Origin: Artemia franciscana
Taxonomy: Eukaryota > Arthropoda > Branchiopoda > Anostraca > Artemiidae
Length of the DNA: 64,000 nucleotides
Assembly (NCBI RefSeq): GCF_032884065.1
Contig: NC_088880.1
Span: forward strand, 28,919,298-28,983,297
Direction of reading: 5' to 3'
Shown: piece after piece, positions 11,291 through 23,794 of the stretch
Numbering within the stretch: the first letter of the stretch is position 1
How the letters are laid out: each line of letters opens with the position of its first letter
Program-made: the position numbers and the translations under genes
Notes under the pieces: generated by a model
What the model was told of the DNA's origin: nothing
What the model saw: the letters and a program-made list of their open reading frames with translations, nothing else
The model's database searches: none

Positions 11291-14030
11291 ACTCTTAAAA
11301 AGGGCATCAGACACTTGTGCTGTAATTAGAGTGCAAGGGGGAGGACTTGTCCCTTCTTAAAACATTTTAAACAAGTAAAAATAAAGTGAAAATATTTTAA
11401 ATGTATTTTGTTTTCAGTAAGGTGCAATTTATATTCTGGTGTTGAGAAGGCATGGGGGTTGTCAGCTCTATTCATGTTAAAATTGCTTGTTTTGAGTTCA
11501 ACTGGGCTATTTATTTTATGACTTAAATAAACAAAATACACTTAAAATGTTTATCTTTTTTAGCTTTAATAAATAAACATTATTAAAACTTTAAGGAATA
11601 TATATCAGTATATGTATATTAAACTGACAATCCACAGTAAATTTTTTTCAGTACAATGCAAATTATGTTCTGGTCTTGAGAAGGTATGGGGTTTGTCAAA
11701 GATATAATTTCCAGACCTTTCAACTATGCTGAGCAAAATGGCCATCTCAAAATTGTGATTAGACATGTTTTGGGAATTGATGGGCATGGGATGTTTGTTA
11801 GCCTCCAATCACTGGCACTAGTCCTTTGAATATCCAATTGCATGAGCTCTTTTTGTAGTTTCTAATACAACAAATGACCATCTCCAAATTTCTATAAAGT
11901 GTGTTTTGTGAAAATATGATTTATGGGGGTATCCACCCTCCAATCACTCTGAATCTTATAAGGGACGCTGGAACTTCTCATTACCAATCTAGTAAGTCCC
12001 CCTCCAAAGTTCATATGTTCACCCTTTCTGTATAAACCTTGTATGTCCTGGGAATAACTTACAACCCTTGCCCTGAGAGCTGTGAGGGGGGTTGTCATCC
12101 TCAAAGACATAATTTTCAGACCTTCTAATTATGTTGAACAAAACTTAAAACAAATTGATTGGAAATGTTTGAGGAAAAGGTGGGCAGGGGAGGAGGGTTA
12201 GTTGTCCTCCAATTGCTTTCAACCATTAAAAAGGGCACTACCCTTTCAATGTCCAATCAAATGAGCCCACCAACAAACGACCATCTCAAAATTTCTATCA
12301 GATGCATTTCAGGAAAATACAAGGTGTGGGCTGTCCTCCCTGCAATCACTCTGAATCTTGAAAAGGGCAGTAAAGCATCTGATGACCAATCTAATGTGCC
12401 CCCTCCAAAATTTATATGATCACCCTTTCTATATGTGCCTTAAATGCCCTCAGGGCATAGCTTGCAACCCTTGCTCTTAAGGCTATGAGGTGGTTGTCAT
12501 CCTCAAAGACATAATTTGTTGGACCTTTCAATTACCATTCAATTTGAACAAAATGGAAAACAAAACAAAAACATCAGACCATTCAATTTGAACAAAATGG
12601 GTATCTTAAAATTTCCATTTGATTTGTTTAGGGGAATGGTGGGCGTGGGAGGGGGGTTAGTTGTCCTCCAATCACTTTTGACTATTAAAAAGGGCACTGG
12701 CCCTTTCAATTTCCAATCAAATGAGCTGTTTTGAAGTTTCCATGACAACAAATGGCCACTTCAATATTTCTATCAGATGCATTTCAGGAAAAAAATATGG
12801 GGTACCCAGCCTCCAATCACTCTGAATATTAAAATGGGCACTATAGCTTCTGATTACCAATCTAAAGAGCCCCCTCTAAAGCTTATACAATCATCCTTTT
12901 TATATTTACCTTAAATGCCTCCAGAGCATAACTTACAACCCTCACTCTTAGAACTGTGAGGTGGGTTGCCATTCTTAAAGATGTCATTTTCAGACTTTTC
13001 AATTACTTTGAACAAAATGGGTATCTAAAAATTTTCATTGGAGGTTTTTAGGGAAATAGTGGGTGTGGGAGGGGACTAGGTGCCCTCCAATCTTTTTTGA
13101 CTATTAAAAACAGTACTGGTCCTTTCAGGTTCCAATCAAATGAGCCGTTTTTGAAGTTTCTATGACAACAAATGGTCATCTCAAAGTTTCTGTCAGATGC
13201 ATTTGGGAAAATACATGGTGTGGGGTGATGTCCGCCCTCCAATCACTCTGAATCTTAAAAAGGGCACTAGAATATCTCATTACCAATCCAGTAAGCTCCC
13301 TCCAAAGGTTATACAATCACTCTTTCTATATATACCTTATATGTCACCAGGGGATTACTTACAGCCCAGGCCCTGGGGGGGGGTTGTCATCTTCAGAGAC
13401 ATAATTTTCAGATCTTTCAATTATGTTGAACAAAAGTGGTATCTAAATATTTTGATTGGATCTGTTTGGGGAAATGGTGGGCGTGAGAGGGGGGTTAGTT
13501 GCCCTTCAATCGCTTTCAACTATTAAAAAAAGCACTGGCCCTTTCAATTTTCAATCGAATGAGCTGTTTTTGAAGTTTGTATGACAACAAATGGCCATAT
13601 CAGAATTTCGATCAGTTGCATTTTGGGAAAATACAAGGTGAGTGTGGGAGAGGGGTATCCACCATCCAATCACTATGAATCTTAAAATGGGTGCTATAAC
13701 CTCTGATCACCAATTTAATGAGCCTCCTCTGATATTTTTTCAATCACATACCTTATATGCCCCCAGGACATAGCTTGCAACCCTTGCCCTGAGGACTCGG
13801 AGGGGGGAGGGTTGTCATCTTCAAAGACATAATCTACGGACGTAATTACATAAAATAAAATGGCTACCTCAAAATTTTGATTGGATGTGTTTGGGGAAAT
13901 GGTGGGCGTGGAAGGGAGGTTAGTTGCCCTCCGATCACTTTTGACTATTAAAAAGGACACTAACCCTTTCAGTTTCCAATCGAAGGAGTCTGTTTTGAAG
14001 TTTCTATGACAACCCCTCTGATATGAAGTT
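11291..14030. repeat. degenerate tandem array, ~426-bp period
   Basis: Landmarks recur in the same order. CCAATCACTCTGAATCTT-like blocks occur near 11937, 12340, 12811, 13237 and 13663 (spacings about 403, 471, 426 and 426 by eye). They alternate with 'gacataatttt', 'ttgaacaaaatgg', 'ggtgggcgtggg', 'ttttgactattaaaaagggc' and 'aagtttctatgacaac'. About five full units and diverged partial units upstream (11291-11800) are present. The 'ttaaaaagggcactagaac' and 'ccctccaat' blocks also occur singly in the hairpin-ended repeats near 24.75 and 33.23 kb, so the array monomer derives from, or donated to, that family. Open frames in this stretch are by-products of the repeat. Confidence 0.85.
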
Positions 14031-14599
14031 TCTCTGGTCTATAACCAAAAAAAAGTGGTCACATTGCTCTTTACTTAGGCAGCGCTGTTGTGCTGGCTAT
14101 GATTAGCCAAAATACTATTTTAATATACACAAAATACTTTAGTATACCCATTTAGTATACTCAGTAACATTTAGTATATTCTCTTCTTCTTGTTTTAGAG
14201 AATTTCGTTTTTCCCCATATTTTGCAACATTTATTATGTAATAAGTGAGCTAAAAGGCACAATCAAAATACAGACCATTATTTAAAATACTTAATATTGT
14301 AATTGAATTATTTTAACTTTGTAGGAATTAGATAAAATTGATAGAAATAAAAACTCTTGTTATTGGGTGTTCATTTGAATTTAATATCTTATGAGCTAAC
14401 TTCTATGAGGTGATGGGGTGTCCACTATTATATCATGAGGTAATGGGGTGTCCACTTTCAGGTGATTCAATCCATAACCAATAAAAATGTGTCTTGGTCA
14501 TGTGCTTCTAGGTACCTGAGTATGTATTCTGGCTACATGAATGGCTGCAAAGGTACTTGTAAAACAACCAACCCATTGACTTATCTGGCTTGACCCAAC
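14031..14599. other. no recognisable gene
   Basis: AT-rich sequence without a supported gene. A short duplicated phrase (GATGGGGTGTCCACT / AATGGGGTGTCCACT, near 14410-14458) is visible. Confidence 0.45.
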
Positions 14600-15350
14600 A
14601 GTCCTAATGGTCCTCAAAGGTCATTTGGCAGCCTCTTCTTCCACCAGTCTATTAAGTTTATTCCTATGTGAACTATTGTTGTCCAGTGAGAGAAGATACA
14701 GTGTTTTAAGCAGTTAAAAATTATCTTTATATTTCTTTGTGGGGGTCCTCTAGGATGAGAACCGGGCATACAGCCTTCAAATAGTATTTTTGGGGATGAG
14801 TGCTTTCTAAGCATTTGATGTGTCCTAGTCATCCAAGTTTTGCGGTTTTAGTCTGTTGAGGATGGCATGTTTTAAGTTGAGACTTTTCAGAACCTTGGTG
14901 TTAGAGATTCTGTCATGAAAATAAATACCAGCAACAACTCATAGTGATTTTGTTTCACAGGCAGTGACGTGGCGTGGGTCATCTATTTGAGGAGTCCAAG
15001 ATTCCCAGACATAAATGGCAATAGGGATGCATGGGTTGAATTGCCTTAGTTTAAGCATTGTTAATAAGTCTTTGGTACTCCAGATAGACATCAGAGCTTT
15101 AAATTTAAGTTTGAAAGTACCAAATGTGTCTTGATGTCTTTGAAGCTGTCATTGTCAGAGTCGAGTAAGCTGACAATTTAAGTATTTTCGTTGATCCACC
15201 CTCATGGTGGAAGCTTGATTTTATATGGAAATCATGTTTACATGACTGGAGCGTAGCTATTGTTTTGGAGATGTTGATGGTCTGCTCAAAAAGATCTGTG
15301 AATGAACCACCGACGTCAGGCTGAGACTGGATATAATGCCATTTCTTCAT
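14600..15350 (-). pseudogene. non-LTR retrotransposon ORF2 C-terminal region (degenerate)
   Basis: Minus-strand frames give, in order: FKALMSIWSTKDLL, LKLRQFNPCIPIAIYVWESW (where LINEs have the YG.E.W segment), HDRISNTKVLKSL (matching the common DRISN.xL block) and SPKILFEGCMPGSHPRGPPQ (matching the PK.LF...G.R.RGRP block). The blocks are scattered over three frames with several stops, so the copy is long dead. The RT palm is missing. It ends about 140 bp before the first visible MIPEP exon, so it sits in the preceding intron. Confidence 0.6.
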
Positions 15351-15490
15351 TACTATAGTAATTAATCTTACAATCCCTGTTACCTTAGTTACACCAAGTT
15401 CATGAAACGATCAATAAAAAGAATAAAACGAACTTACTAATGATATTTTTTTTTTATTATTTTTATAATAATGAAGTGGAACTATTTTAG

Positions 15491-15753
15491 GGGCTTTTTG
15501 GCATTCCAGAGTTAGCATCTTCTGAAGGATTCATTGCTCTTGAAGAAAGAGTCAAATGTGATACTGATGATTTGGTTGCAGAATCGGTTGATAATGGACG
15601 GCAAAGAAAAATGGTTGAAGTCTTCGATGAGCTTTCTGATACCCTTTGTCAAGTAGCAGATTTAGCTGAATTTGTCCGGATTGCTCATCCTGATAGAAAA
15701 TTTTCAGAAGCTGCAGAGAATGCATGCATTAATATTAATGCTTTAGTTGAGAG
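15491..15753 (+). CDS. MIPEP: MIPEP (mitochondrial intermediate peptidase), internal exon a
   Basis: This is the first visible exon of the gene for mitochondrial intermediate peptidase, an M3-family zinc oligopeptidase of the matrix. MIPEP removes an octapeptide from imported precursors already cut by the general processing peptidase. The exon starts after TTTTAG and reads GLFGIPELASSEGFIALEER, matching the segment that follows the transit peptide in MIPEP. It continues with FDELSDTLCQVADLAEF, RIAHPDRKF and ININALVE. It ends with two bases (AG) of an arginine codon before a GTAGGA donor, and the next exon supplies the G. The 263 bases hold no stop. The upstream transit-peptide exon was not found. 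Confidence 0.93.
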
Positions 15754-17159
15754 GTAGGACTATTCAGTGCAAAAACTATCATATGATTTTGTAAAATTTT
15801 AAGTTGGGTAATGTATCTACATATTTTTCTTTGTGCTGACTATTCATTTATTTCTCTGATGAAATCTCTTTATTTCTTATATATTATTTGCTAATTATAT
15901 TATTGCTAATTATATGCTAATATATATTGCTATTATATGCTAATATATTTCTTGTATATTATATTATGGCTCTCGTTTTTCTGTTTCTTTAATAGATATA
16001 TATTTATTATTGCTTCATAAAAAAATACAGCCAATTATATTAAAAAACTCAAGAGCCATAAAAGTCTTGTGGGTGGTTCTATCTTCTAACCATCTTTTAA
16101 CATAATATATATTCAACAAGTAATAACATAAAAACTGATTTATTATTATTTTTTTACGAAAAAAAGAAGAAACAATTAATCTTCAAAAAATGGATTGAAA
16201 TTTTTTGGTTAAAAAATGGTTGAAATTCTCATCACAACGTACCAACCTCCCTCCACACCCTCCAAAAGCCACAAATTCTAACCACCTGTTCCAATAAATA
16301 AGTTCTTTGACATATTGTTTCAGCAAAATTAAGCTACTGGCTACTAATATGCAAGACATAAGTTACATCACAGTAAGTTACCACTGGTTAACGTACCCGG
16401 TAGTGGTAAGTTTTAGGTCAGACTTACTGGTAAGTTTTATTAGTGGTAAGTTAAGGTTTTTGTTGAACAAAAATGTTCTGAATTGAAACAAATCCCTCCC
16501 TTAGAGATGCCACTTCACTAAAATCTATCATAAAATAATTTTCATTCATTAGATTCAATGCAAGAGTCATAGCCCTTTGAACTTATGCTGATATTGCTCT
16601 CTTGGACTACCTCTTTGTCATTTCCTACCTGAGTAAAAAAGAAAAAAAGAAAAAAGAGAATACGCGATGAGTCAGTCAGTCTGAATGAATAGGATGTTCA
16701 TTGTAGAGGTCACTTTAATTTTGTGAGTTTTTGACTTTGAACAGGAATTTTTTGACTGGATATCTTTAACTCTAGAATAAATAATCAGTGAATTATATAT
16801 CCTGCTACAATGCTGGCAGTGAGGCCTATTAATAAAAATATTCCTGTCTAATCTCTTCTAATTTAGTATTGTGATGGTGACAAAGCAGCAACTAGTGCCC
16901 AAACATAAATTTTTCTAATCATCCCACTATATTCTGAATTATCTCTGGATGAAGCGTCAGTATCAGGAGATTTCCTGAAAATCAATTTGTATCTTTTCTT
17001 TGGAATCTTGGTTTTCAAATGTATACTTATGCTGGCTTTTGCTGATGTTTTGACTTATTTATCTTTTTTACTATCTTAGCCAAATTGATTTTGCTAATTT
17101 TGTCTTATTTCTTATAATAATTGACCTTATTTTACGATCTTAAATACTATGATGTACAG
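15754..17159. other. intron sequence without a recognised element
   Basis: First part of the ~10.8-kb intron. It is AT-rich, with repeated TATATTGCTAATTATA-like phrases near 15890-15960 and repeated GGTAAGTT phrases near 16370-16450. No gene is seen. Confidence 0.5.
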
Positions 17160-18995
17160 AAATCATCCATTTATATGAAATTTACTGCTGCAACAAAGAA
17201 GCGCATGAAAAAAGAGTCGCGTGAAAGAGACATAATCTTAAAATGTCAGCACTGATTCCAACACTTCTGACGAAAGTGACTCTAATACAGTTCCAGTACT
17301 TTCAAACGCTTTGGCTGGAACATCTTTGCTTCTCAGTAATTTTGGATTTTCTGTTCCTCCTCCCCTTGTTCGTTCATGTTCCCTCCCTCTTCCATATGTA
17401 ACCAAAGTCATGCAGCAACCAAAGCTTACTCGTATATCAAAAAAGTGACCATAGAACAACAGGAAGTCTGCGACAAAGCCTGGGCCCCTGTATTATATGC
17501 GTGCAATAAACCATTTGCTATGGTCAAAAATGAATATTTTGCAGAGGCAATAAGAGCTACAAATTCAGCTATGAAGGAAATTTTGTATCACACGGTGAAT
17601 CAAGTACCTTGATGAATGTTTTGCCGACAGCACACTTGACATTAAACTGGATATTCAGACCTGTAAAACAGCCAAAACTCTTTGTTCCAATGGATGGACA
17701 AATATTAGATGAAACCCTATTGCTAACTATGTCCTTGTCACTGACAAAGCTCTCTTCCTTGAATCAGTAGAAACTGGCAGCAAGCGGCACACTGTGCAGT
17801 TTGTAGCTGATGAGCTGGAACGAGTTGCTAAAATTTGGTGCCCTGCTATGACTGGAGATGGGAATGCAATGATAGGGATCGACGTCATTTGCCTCGATAA
17901 TCCTAGTGTAAATAAACTCGCTACTTCGTTTTAAAGCAAAAATATTACCACCTTCAAACCAACAGGTGCATCCCTCACATTTTAAATATACTTGTCCGAG
18001 ATACTATGAAAAGCTTAGACCAGTGTGTCAATAGTATCTTTCAGGTCATCACATTTGTCAGGTCTCATCACATGGCTCAAAGTTGTCTTTAACGAAAAGC
18101 AGATTGCACTTCTTGGCAAAACTATCAGCCCAGATCTACCTATCAAAACTCGCTGGGGATCTATCTACCGATCTATGCGCTTCCTGAAAGAGTCAAGAGA
18201 ACCTTTACAGCCTATGTCAATCGAAAGAAGGTGTGATATAAATGACAGTATTCAGGATATCAGAAAAGTGCTTTTCGATGATGTGAAACTGGATCAATTA
18301 ACAGCCTGTCTGAAATTCTGGAAGCCAATTTTACTTGGCTGCCACTTCTTTGAAGTAGAGGAAGCTCTTGCTTCGTGTGCCATCCCATACTTCAGTTTGT
18401 TACAGCAGCATTTCTAAGAAACTGTACCGTTTTTGCCAGTCTCAAAGGCTGAGGAAAGGAAAATCCAAAAAGGAAAGTCATTTACGGTCAATGTCAGTCG
18501 ATAGAAGGTGTGATATAAATGAGGGTATTCAGCATATCAGAAAAGTGCTTCTTGATGATATGAAACTGGATCAATTAGCTGCCTGTCTGAAATTCTTGAA
18601 GCTAATTTCACTTGGCTGCCATTTCTTTGACGGATAGGAGGCTCTTGCTTCGTGTCTTATCCCGTACTTCAATTTGCGACAACAGCATTCAAGGAGACTG
18701 CACTGTTTTTGCCAGTCTCAAAGGCCAAGGAAAGGAAAATCCACAAGTACTTAAAAATAGGAGGATATTTGTATATGATCCCGCCCTATCTGGTCTAGTC
18801 TACTTGATCTGCTTTCTTCACTGAAACAGTATGAGTTGAGTTTACGGATACAGTAAGTCGAATCAATGACCTTGCTAAATTTTCCTACAAATTTCGGAAG
18901 GATGGTGATTCATTTAACGAAAGATCTGAAGCTGACTTTGTTGGGGTTGAATGTCGGGTTTAATGAACGACTATCAATGTTTCTCATGCCTGGGT
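17160..18995 (+). pseudogene. hAT-superfamily transposase relic
   Basis: Several broken + strand frames follow the order of a hAT-type transposase: KPFAMVKNEYFAEAIRAT (17503-17556), then NYVLVTDKALFLESVETGSK and RHTVQFVADELERVAKIW (17715-17840). After frame changes come RSSHLSGLITWLKVVF, ALLGKTISPDLPIKTRWGS and LKESREPLQ (18060-18210). A segment encoding RRCDIND..IRKVL..LTACLKF is then present twice in tandem (18213-18480 and 18495-18760). Stops and frameshifts occur throughout, and I see no terminal inverted repeats. The element sits in the first visible MIPEP intron in the sense direction. The hAT call rests on these family-like blocks and is not verified by a search. Confidence 0.65.
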
Positions 18996-19219
18996 CATGG
19001 TTAGCAGAATTACGGAACAGTATATTCTAGAGGTATTCAGGGGACAGCTTATCTAAACATTGAAATGTAAAAACTGATTGTTGTAGTCACGCTGTTATCC
19101 AACATTCAGAACACCAAGCTTTTTATACCATGCACCAGTGCACCAAAATACCATGAATACCAGTATTTTCACACTGGTGCAATTATTTGTATCCTCTTGT
19201 GGTTACTTATAAAACTACT

Positions 19220-19690
19220 TGCCCAAACCGAGCACCCGAGAGATGACTCGTTATCTGTTAATTACGATTGGGGCGATCCTTAGCCGCATCAGAACACCTT
19301 TACACCTTGTTTTTTAGCCTTATACCTTATAACTCTAAACCTTGTCTCATTTATTTCTTAGATGTAATGTATTTAGCTCTTTTAGATGGCTCTTATTCCC
19401 TAGAAGGCTCTATGACTTATGGCTCTCGATAATTTATTTCTTAGATGGCTCTAGTACATCTTAATTGCGATTGATGGGTCCCTTAGCCCCATAAAAATAC
19501 CTATACACCTTATTTCTTGGCCTTAAACCTTATACCTATACACCCTATCTCTTTTGTCTATTAGATGGGTTTGTTTATTTCTCAGATGGCTCTATGATTA
19601 ATGGCTCTCGATAATTTATTTCTGAGACGGTTCTATTTATCTCTTAATTGCGGTTGGGTCGATTCTAAATCCCACCAAAATATGTTGTTC
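19220..19690. repeat. two tandem units of a ~220-250-bp repeat
   Basis: The unit is recognisable by 'acaccttat...agccttaaaccttat', 'tctcatttatttcttagatg', 'gatggctctatgactt', 'ggctctcgataatttattt' and 'cttaattgcgattg'. One unit spans about 19230-19480 and a second about 19481-19690. A third copy in the same orientation lies at 23795-24030. Non-coding. Just upstream (19132-19180) is a perfect 9-bp inverted repeat GCACCAGTG / CACTGGTGC. Confidence 0.75.
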
Positions 19691-19908
19691 GTGTTTGGGG
19701 TTTGACGCCTTCGACTAATAGGCCGTATGCGGTTTTATCACTTGATCTATCTGTTTCTTCTGTAATCACTAGCTTGCTTGGGTGTCACTTCAGTCCGTAT
19801 TCACTGAACTTGATCATGTATCTCTTAACTTGCTGTTGGTAAGGAGTTATTTACCTACAACAATTGCCTGCGTTGAAAAATATGAATCAAAATATTGTCA
19901 TACGCGTT

Positions 19909-19910
<2 letters not shown>

Positions 19911-19990
<80 letters not shown>

Positions 19991-20003
19991 ATATATATAT
20001 ATC
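19911..20003. repeat. (AT)n microsatellite
   Basis: About 92 bp of alternating AT with one C interruption near 19989. It lies 45 bp from the (CTA)n tail of the LINE that follows. Confidence 0.97.
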
Positions 20004-20046
20004 AACACAACTATAAAAAATAATACAGTTATACTTCTTATTAAAT

Positions 20047-21752
20047 ACTACTACTACTACTACTAATAACTCACTGCAGCACCAAGCCGCCTGAGGCCAA
20101 CACAGCTACGCACGCTCCTCCTCCAACCTAATCTATTTAAAGCCTCCCTCTTTACACCCTCCCAGGAAGTTCCCATTTCCTTCAAATCCTTATTTATGAC
20201 ATCCTCCCAACCCAGACAAGGACGACCTGCTTTCCGTGTAGCCCCAGACGGTTGGCCAAAAAGGACAATCTTCGGTAATCTGTCATCCTTCATCCGTAGA
20301 ACGTGGCCTAGCCATCTCAACCTTTCTTTCATTATAGCCCCAGAAAGCGGGATTGAACCACACTTTTCGTACAACCTACTGTTTGAAATACGGTCAGTCA
20401 GCCGGGTACCCAGAACAATCCGTAGGCAATTTCTCTGGAAAACATCTAGTAAATTTTCATCTGCTTTTCGGAGTGTCCATGCTTCAGAGCCATATTTGAC
20501 CACTGTCATCACTGTAGCTTCCAATATTCTAATCTTGGTTTGTAGGCTTATCTTTCTATTCTTCCAAACTTTTTTTAACTGTGAAAAAACACCCTGAGCT
20601 TTAGCTATTCTACTTTTAACATCTTCACTGCTCCCACCATCTTTACTAATAATACTACCAAGGTAACTGAAGCTCCCAACCTGATCAATCTTTTCGTTAC
20701 CTAAGGTCACCTGTTCATCTTCACTTATTCCTAACCTTAGTGACTTAGTCTTCTTAACATTAATTTTCAAGCCTATTTTAGCACCCTGAACTCGTAAAAC
20801 CTCTAAAAATTCATTCATTTTGCTCACACTTTCATCTAATATGCTTAAATCATCAGCATAATCTAAGTCCAGGAGCGTTCTTCCTCCCCATTTGATTCCA
20901 TGGTCTCCAATTGCCTTTCCTGTGCTCCTTAAGACGAAGTCCATCAAAATGATCCATATAAAGGGGGATAGAACACAACCCTGCTTAACTCCTGATTTAA
21001 TACAAAACCAGTTGCTAACCTCATTTCCTACCTTAACCGCAGCAGTATTATTCTCGTACATAGCGCAAATCACTTTAATGTATTTTTCTGGTATACCATA
21101 TAACGATAAGACCTTTGTTAACGCTGTTCTATCAACAGAATCGAAAGCTTGCTCATAATCGATAAAACTAAGGACCAAAGGTGTTTGACAACGAAGGGAC
21201 TTCTCAATTATTAACCTAAGAGTGAAAACATGGTCGACACATCCTCTACCTTTTCTAAAACCGCATTGTTCTTCCCTTAAAACTTTGTCTACAGCATGTC
21301 TCAGTCTAAAAAGTATCATATTACTCAGTAATTTGCTACCTACAGAGACCAGACTAATGCCTCGATAATTCCGACATTCACTCTTGTCACCTTTCTTATA
21401 CAGTGGTTTAATTAAGGTTTTCCTAAAATCATTGGGTACTTCCCCTTTTTCAAAAATCATGTTCATAATCTTCAGTAGCTTATTCCTAACCTCAGAGCCA
21501 CCATATTTAAGGAACTCATTAATCATACTATCAGCACCTGGGGCCTTATTATTTTTTAATCCTTCTAGTACTGTCGCTAATTCTTCCTCACTAAACAAAT
21601 CTTCCTTCACATCCAAGGTATCACAAACTTTTTCATTTTCATCTATATTTTTTCCTGCAACTGTATCTCGGTTTAGCACATTCTCAAAATGTTCCACCCA
21701 TCTTTCTTTAACTTTTTCCTTATCACTAATTGTGATCCCATTTCTATCTTAT
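20047..21752 (-). CDS. non-LTR retrotransposon ORF2: reverse transcriptase and C-terminus, uninterrupted (copy A)
   Basis: The minus-strand frame is open for 544 codons (21697-20063) and reads on upstream to about 21752, where the copy is 5'-truncated and the endonuclease domain is lost. RT blocks are intact: NNKAPGADSM, LYKKGDKSECRNYRGISL, FIDYEQAFDSVD (first catalytic Asp, ~residue 180), GVKQGCVLSP (~246-255) and YADDL (~280-284), then YLGSIIS. C-terminal blocks YGSEAWTL, DRISNSRLYE, ERLRWLGHVLRM, RKAGRPCLGWEDV and LGWRRSVRSC follow. The stop overlaps a (TAG)n 3' tail. Lack of any disabling change implies recent insertion. Partial copies B (43586), C (55085) and several 3' ends of the same family lie elsewhere in the window. 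Confidence 0.9.
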
Positions 21753-21769
21753 TAAATGATATTTCTATT

Positions 21770-22434
21770 ATCTTTGTTCTGAGATATTGGTACAGTCATG
21801 CACCCTGGCGTCTAAAACTAAATGGACTCTCATGCAAGAAAATATTCCAGTCCATTGTGGTGTACGTCAAGGCGGAGTGTTGTCACCTTATATTTTCAAG
21901 ATGTTTATTGCTGGGATAATTATCAAGATCTTTCGGACGTATTTTATGGAGTTTACTGAGGTGTCATATATTGGTTAGGCAGATGCTATTCTCCTTATCA
22001 GTAGATGCAAATCTTCCCAGTCCCGTACAGTTCAAAGGGCTAAAAAAGGGTTCCTTGATATTCGACTGAATCTTGAAAAATGCGAATATAGTTGTTTTAA
22101 CGGTACCTTGCCAGTTGTTTTAGCTCCTGATATAACTGCAAAACTACAGGAGCTTCATGATAAGTTATCGACACAAGCATATCAACGGCTTACCCCGTAT
22201 CATGGGCTCATCCGTTTGTTCTGTTGACCTTTTTCATTGTTGATTTTGTTATACTTATTGTGTTTTACCTTTGTTCTCATCCCTTTGTTCTGTTGATTTT
22301 GTTGTACTTATGTGTTATGTTTTCTAAATGAATTTTTTTTCTGGTGTTTATTCTGTTTTCTCTCTTTTTACTCCACTATCCTCACATTGTTTTGTGCTGT
22401 GGGCTATAAATGAATTATTATTATTATTATATTC
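21770..22434 (+). pseudogene. reverse-transcriptase fragment with (ATT)n-tailed 3' end
   Basis: The + strand reads NIPVHCGVRQGGVLSPYIFK (the RT GVRQGxxLSP block). It then has a stop just before ADAILLISRCKSS, which corresponds to the YADD box region, then FLDIRLNLEKCEYSCFNG. About 230 bp of non-coding tail with two similar phrases TTTGTTCTGTTGA follows, ending in ATTATTATTATTAT at 22421-22434. It is a different LINE family from copy A and lies tail-opposed to it. Frameshifts and a stop make it dead. Confidence 0.7.
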
Positions 22435-22917
22435 TGCCACATGCATCCAGATATAAAAATTTAAGCAGATAAAATAAGGACAATGAAAACAAATGAAATA
22501 CTAAATAGGATTACTCTAAAATAAAATAATATGGGAGGGGACACCTGGGCCTGCAAGATAAAAATAATGTGGGGCCGTGAACCACTTATCTTGTAATTTG
22601 TAGGTGGTAATTCACCAGCAACAAGTGCCTACATTTACAAACAGGAACCAAAATAAATTTTTCCTTTATCAAACAGCAATCATAATTTACTATTATAACA
22701 ATTATAATAAATGATACAAATAACTTGTACCCTGTCACCTAAATCCAGATATTAAAATATAAACAATTAAATTACAAATTTGACAACTCTTAAATAAAAT
22801 ATGTAGGGGATGAAAAAAAAATAGAGAATGAACCAAACTGTATTCTTAACAAAATTACTTAATAAGTTTGTGCTTAGTCGTCCAGCCCAAATTCAAGGAA
22901 AAATGGTGGAGAGAGAA
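22435..22917. other. no recognisable gene
   Basis: AT-rich intronic sequence, possibly the 3' side of the gag-bearing element that follows on the minus strand. No gene is seen. Confidence 0.45.
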
Positions 22918-23790
22918 CTAGTCTTTTGTCTGAGAAGAGGCTAACTTAGCTCTCTGTAGCCTAGTTATGGCTCCTTCTGGGCTGGGTATAGACTTCTTTC
23001 TTTTACGTTTACTTTCTGATTTGCCAGGGTCCCTGTTAGCTGCTGAAATTGTGGAAAGGCTTGGATCTTCTCTGTTTAGGTTTTCAACTGAGTTAGTCGG
23101 GCTACACATTGCGTTTTTAACATGTTTTTGTGCTTACTGAGAAAGCAGTTTGCAATTAGATATTATAACCTGGGTTAGATCAGAGATCTGCTTTGCAACA
23201 CCTTCAAAAATGGTTATTTACTTCACATCGAGACCCTCAACTGGAGGCATATCAGGAGTCAGTGGAGGGAAAGAGTCTGTATGTACCATGGGGACATTTT
23301 CTGTGTGAGTTGGAAGTCCTTTCTTCAAGACCTCAGCAGCAGTTTTCATGGGGACATTATTGGTGAATGATTAAGTAACAATAGCTTCCTTTTCCACGAG
23401 TATTGGACTCTCCTTGGAGTTAGCAGCATACTTTCCATTGCAATTTGGGCACTTAAGTACCTGCTCTTCTTTTACTGTCTTGGATTGGGAACATTCGTCA
23501 AGGGTATGTTGTCTGCTACATAGTTGACATCTTTTGCCTCTGCGACAATTAGAAGCAGTGTGGCCAAAACCTTGACAATTGATTCAATGTATTGCTCGGG
23601 GGATAAATTGCTTTACTGTATACCTTGCAGCTCAAACGTCGATTTTCAGTGGGAACTGAACATTCCGATTCAAGGTGCAAACCAAAGGGATAACCATAGG
23701 ACTTGGAATTTGAAGGCCATTTTCACTTGTTGGATTTTATCATCACCTGTTGCTTTCTGATTGTATTGGGGTAGAATTAGGACCAAGCAC
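22918..23790 (-). pseudogene. Jockey/I-type retrotransposon ORF1 (gag) with zinc knuckles, broken
   Basis: On the minus strand a frame reads CQGFGHTASNCRRGKRC, then CQLCSRQHTLDEC, then LKCPNCNGKYAANSKE. These are spaced CxxC..H..C knuckles of the kind found in ORF1 proteins of Jockey, I and R1-type LINEs. The first Cys of the first knuckle is replaced by a stop. Downstream, after another stop, comes a basic tail with NREDPSLSTISAANRDPG, SESKRKRKKSIPSPEG and LQRAKLASSQTKD. The protein would bind element RNA. No RT ORF follows directly on the minus strand, so the copy is partial. Confidence 0.75.
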
Positions 23791-23794
23791 AAAC

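Noticed and set aside
20196-21755. Plus-strand ORFs opposite LINE copy A
   Set aside because: They are antisense shadows of the reverse-transcriptase frame.
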